Assembly (NCBI GenBank): GCA_900551075.1
Contig: URVB01000063.1
Location: 1-16,961, forward strand
Origin: an uncultured Blautia sp.
Lineage (GTDB): Bacteria > Bacillota > Clostridia > Lachnospirales > Lachnospiraceae
DNA length: 16,961 nt
Direction: 5' to 3'
The notes under the pieces were generated by a model. That model made no database searches. It saw only the letters and a program-made list of their open reading frames with translations, and was not told where the DNA came from. Both the position numbers and the translations under genes were made by a program. Shown here one piece after another: positions 14,487 to 16,961 of this stretch. Within the stretch, counting starts at the first letter, position 1; the number at the start of each line of letters is the position of its first letter.

Positions 14487-14843
14487 GTGTTAAGGATTGA
14501 CGGAGTGGATATGCCCACCCCAAAAATAAACGGGCTGACGATAAAAAAAGAGAAAATATGGTCACCCAAAACAGGACGTGCGGCCAATGGGGAAATGCTT
14601 GGTGACCTGATAGCGATCAAGACAACCCTGCAGATTCAGTGGCCGCCGCTGGACCACGAGGAAGCCAGGCGGGTGGATGCTGCGGTATCCCCCGCTTATA
14701 TTAATGTGTATTTTAAGGATCCGGCCACGGTGCAGTATGTGACAAAGCGTTTTTACGCCGGAACCCCCACATATCCTGTCTACAGCTATGCCAGGGGAGT
14801 AAAAACCTATCAGGGGGTAGCTGTGGACCTGATTGAAAAATAG
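14487..14843 (+). CDS. Small tail protein (DUF6711-like)
   Basis: A 118-residue, mainly beta protein starting at GTG 14487; the in-frame codons upstream run into a TGA at 14472, so no longer start exists, and a purine-rich GATGGG lies about 8 nt before. An out-of-frame ATG at 14474 ends after a few codons. Beginning LRIDGVDMPTPKINGLTIKK and later LQIQWPPLDHEEARRVDAAV, YINVYFKDPATVQYVTKRFY and the closing YQGVAVDLIEK recall the DUF6711 family of phage tail proteins, from memory. The fold looks like a tube or distal-tail beta sandwich. Placed just after the tape measure, it could stand in for Dit; that is inference. Confidence 0.75.
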   Translation: MLRIDGVDMPTPKINGLTIKKEKIWSPKTGRAANGEMLGDLIAIKTTLQIQWPPLDHEEARRVDAAVSPAYINVYFKDPATVQYVTKRFYAGTPTYPVYSYARGVKTYQGVAVDLIEK

Positions 14844-14869
14844 ACGCACAATGTAAATGGAGAAAAAAT

Positions 14870-15109
14870 ATGGAAGTGACAATGAACATTTCAAAAACAT
14901 TAAATGCAAATGCAACTATTACCGTAGACGGTATGACCGTGGCTTACTTAAACGCCTCGGTGAGCACGGAAGGAAGCAATGACAACATTTCCCAGAGCAT
15001 CCAGGACAAGACCCTGTATCAGTCAAACCGTGACGCTGTGCGGGAGCAGATCGCCCGGTTTCAGGAAGAGGTATACCGGCTCCAGGACGCACAGCAGACA
15101 CAGGTATAG
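14870..15109 (+). CDS. Small protein of unknown function, tail region
   Basis: A 79-residue protein from ATG 14870, with GGAG at 14859-14862, 7 nt upstream; ATG 14882 is an alternative. The first half is Thr/Asn/Ala-rich and probably beta (NANATITVDGMTVAYLNASV). The second half is helical and charged (TLYQSNRDAVREQIARFQEE, then VYRLQDAQQ). No known motif is recognised. Position between DUF6711-like and DUF1617-like genes and the shared strong ribosome binding sites make it a probable real tail gene. It is short enough to be missed by automatic calling. Confidence 0.65.
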   Translation: MEVTMNISKTLNANATITVDGMTVAYLNASVSTEGSNDNISQSIQDKTLYQSNRDAVREQIARFQEEVYRLQDAQQTQV

Positions 15110-15127
15110 AAAAGGAGAATGGAAGCA

Positions 15128-15520
15128 ATGAAAATAACGTTAAAAAATGCAAAAGTTGCAGCGGCCACACTGACAGGGATGGCAGCAAAAGCATTCCCGG
15201 CCAAAATGGGATATGCCCTGGGGGTAAACCAGGAAATCCTTGAGAAGGAAGCGAAACGCCTGGAAGAAGAACGGGTGAAAATCTGCGAAAGATACGCAGA
15301 GAAGGACAGTGAAGGAAAACCGGTTACAAACGAGAACGCATATCTCCTTACGGATAAAGAGGCATGCGAAAAAGAATACCAGGAGCTTTTAGACGATGAA
15401 GTGGAACTGGATATTCGAACAGTGCCAATGGAACTGGCAGAACGATGCGAAACAGTTGATAAATACGATACATTGACAGTGGGCGAATTTCGGATTCTGG
15501 GATTTATGTTCACGGAATGA
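15128..15520 (+). CDS. DUF1617-like tail-region protein
   Basis: Start ATG 15128 (130 residues) is preferred because GGAG at 15114-15117 is 10 nt away; ATG 15119 would leave only one base. The pattern MKITLKNAKVAAATLTGMAA then FPAKMGYALGVNQEILEKEA, EEERVKICERYAEKDSEGKP and a last part ETVDKYDTLTVGEFRILGFM agrees with the DUF1617 family as I recall it: a short N-terminal strand, a long helical hairpin, then VELDIRTVPMEL near the end. These proteins are found in siphophages beside tail genes, and their role is not known. 32 bases separate it from the next gene. Confidence 0.7.
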   Translation: MKITLKNAKVAAATLTGMAAKAFPAKMGYALGVNQEILEKEAKRLEEERVKICERYAEKDSEGKPVTNENAYLLTDKEACEKEYQELLDDEVELDIRTVPMELAERCETVDKYDTLTVGEFRILGFMFTE

Positions 15521-15552
15521 TTTTTTGGAACAGGGGCAGGAGGTGACAAGGG

Positions 15553-16961
15553 ATGCACCAGACATCACAGAGATTCGAGCAGCAGGTGCTGTCAGATTCC
15601 CGGACTTTCCGGCCGGAAATCCGGCTGCTGGGAGAGAGCATAGGGGCGGAAATACGGTCCATGAAATATTACGCCGGGTCCAATGCCGGGGACAGCATTA
15701 CCCTGGGAAGCGCCGTATCTGCCTATGTAGAGGTGACGCTTTATAAGCCGGATATGATCTTGCAGGATAAAGAGCTGGAGATTTTGCTTGGGCTGGAGAT
15801 TGACAACACGGTTGAGTGGGTGCCCCTTGGCTATTTTACTGCACAGAAGCCCCAGGGGGACGGGGAGGATTCGGTTGTTACGGCATATGACCGCATGAAA
15901 AAGCTGGAAAGGCCGTATTTTTCAAAGCTGGCCTATCCATCTGATACCAATACCATGCTTAAGGAGATCAGCCGGTTTACAGGCGTACCGGTGAAGCTTC
16001 CTTCCCGGTCTGTCTCCTTTCCCCAAAAACCCGAAGGATATACATGCAGGGAGGTAGTTAGTTACATCGCCCAGATGCTGGGCTGCTTTGCCATCATTAA
16101 CCGGGACGGCAAACTGGAACTGAAATGGTACAAGGGTATTGATTATCCTCTTGGCACTGACCGCTACTGGGCACCGTTTGACCGGGCTGAGTCGGACTAC
16201 AGCCTGAATAAACTGGAATGCTCTGTGGGGCATGAGGAGGGCGAGGACGGCACGCAGGAAAAGAAACTGACTATAGGAGGCGGTGTAAGGGGAATTGCTT
16301 TCGCAAACCCCTATATGACCAAGGAGGTATTGGGCCAGGTTTATGAGGATGTGAAAGGGTTCCAGTTCCGTCCGGGGAACGTCACTGCATTCGGTGACCC
16401 CAGGATAGAATCAGGAGATGTCCTTACGGTCAGTGATGGCGGGAAAGACTATCAGCTTCCGGTAATGAGCCTTACTATAGAGTGGGACGGCGGACTGTCC
16501 ATGGACATTGAAGCGGTAGGCGACCCGGAAACGGAGGAATCCTTTAACACGAAAGGCCCCACGGCAAAGATGCTTGACCGGGTATATACGGAGCTGTTTC
16601 TGGTGGACAAGGTCCTGGCAAACAAGGTAGAGGCAGACTATATAGAAGCTCACTATGTACGGGCAGAAACCTTTGGGGGCCTGAAAGCGGATTTTGAAAC
16701 AACTAAAACCAGGTACCTGGAATTTGAATCAGCGGCAGGGCAGGACCTAACCCTCATACATGGTACGATTACAAAACTGGACGGGGATTTTGCTGATTTC
16801 AAAAGAGTCACAACAGGGAACATCGATGCGGTCACCGGAAATATTACGGCCATTTCCGGAGAACTGTCCCGCTACAAAACACAGGTAGCGGGGCAGCTGA
16901 TTACTCTTGATGCGGATATCGCCAAACTCAAAGCCAAGGATACGGAGATTGCAAACGCGCT
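15553..16961 (+). CDS. Baseplate hub / tail-tip protein (Tal-like), 3' end outside window
   Basis: Open from ATG 15553 to the window edge (469 codons, no stop), with AGGAGGTG at 15538-15545, 7 nt upstream. Residues 1-120 are beta-rich (RPEIRLLGESIGAEIRSMKY, VEVTLYKPDMILQDKELEIL, WVPLGYFTAQKPQGDGEDSV). They continue with TAYDRMKKLERPYF and a hub-like region with GKLELKWYKGIDYP and RIESGDVLTVSDGGKDY (about 275-300). This resembles the gp27/Tal-type hub at the tail tip. From about 340 the chain becomes helical and repetitive (VDKVLANKVEADYIEAHYVR, FETTKTRYLEFESAAG, GNITAISGELSRYKTQVAG), as in the stalk of a tail fibre or PblB-like protein. It probably combines hub and fibre stalk, with a receptor-binding end beyond the window. 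The type of C-terminal domain cannot be told. Confidence 0.85.
   Translation, partial: MHQTSQRFEQQVLSDSRTFRPEIRLLGESIGAEIRSMKYYAGSNAGDSITLGSAVSAYVEVTLYKPDMILQDKELEILLGLEIDNTVEWVPLGYFTAQKPQGDGEDSVVTAYDRMKKLERPYFSKLAYPSDTNTMLKEISRFTGVPVKLPSRSVSFPQKPEGYTCREVVSYIAQMLGCFAIINRDGKLELKWYKGIDYPLGTDRYWAPFDRAESDYSLNKLECSVGHEEGEDGTQEKKLTIGGGVRGIAFANPYMTKEVLGQVYEDVKGFQFRPGNVTAFGDPRIESGDVLTVSDGGKDYQLPVMSLTIEWDGGLSMDIEAVGDPETEESFNTKGPTAKMLDRVYTELFLVDKVLANKVEADYIEAHYVRAETFGGLKADFETTKTRYLEFESAAGQDLTLIHGTITKLDGDFADFKRVTTGNIDAVTGNITAISGELSRYKTQVAGQLITLDADIAKLKAKDTEIANA

Noticed and set aside
15606..15619. 14-bp perfect palindrome TTTCCGGCCGGAAA near the start of the hub gene
   Set aside because: About one palindrome of this length is expected by chance in a window of this size, there is a single copy and no partner site, unlike the tandem pair in terS.
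1..16961. CRISPR arrays, insertion sequences, attachment sites
   Set aside because: No regularly spaced repeats, transposase motifs or terminal inverted repeats were seen on either strand.

Overview
The window is a late (packaging, head and tail) gene module of a temperate-type siphophage or prophage. All protein genes lie on the + strand, tightly packed, often overlapping by 4 to 26 bases, and nearly all are preceded by strong AGGAGG-like ribosome binding sites. The protein families (PBSX/skin/SPP1-type terminase, Gp6 portal, MuF head protein, DUF4355-type scaffold, HK97-gp10) and the ribosome binding sites suggest a Firmicutes host, most likely Clostridia/Lachnospiraceae. That placement is inference. 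No integrase, repressor, lysis or replication gene is in view, so the window cannot show whether the element is integrated.

Layout. 1-53: the 3' three-quarters of a tRNA with anticodon CAT. 54-186: non-coding but rich in hairpins, possibly the end of a structured phage RNA. 229-2353: terminase small and large subunits; terS carries two tandem perfect palindromes. 2359-3792: portal. 3782-5356: MuF minor head protein with a C-terminal domain resembling those of polymorphic toxins, followed directly by a 58-residue candidate immunity gene (5357-5533) and a rho-independent terminator. 5607-5819: a small gene, then a second terminator-like hairpin. 5927-7469: scaffold and major capsid protein. 7484-9323: five small connector and head-tail joining genes. 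9341-9754: tail tube. 9769-10583: tail assembly chaperones G and GT, joined by a -1 frameshift site with a T7 slippery run and a 7-bp hairpin 8 nt downstream. 10619-14464: tape measure protein with two periodic regions. 14487-15520: three small tail-region genes. 15553 to the window end: an incomplete baseplate hub/tail-tip protein.

How it works together. TerS and TerL package DNA through the portal into a prohead built from capsid protein on the scaffold. The MuF protein is expected inside or at the portal vertex and could be ejected with the DNA. The connector, closure and terminator proteins join the head to a non-contractile tail. Tail length is set by the tape measure protein, about 190 nm if 0.15 nm per residue applies. 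No sheath gene is present, so the tail is of siphovirus type although the head genes follow the order of the PBSX/skin element.

Points most worth attention: the double palindrome in terS as a possible packaging recognition site; the MuF toxin-like domain plus immunity cassette with its own terminator; the textbook frameshift site; the structured RNA candidate beside the tRNA; and the absence of a recognisable Dit gene between the tape measure and hub genes.
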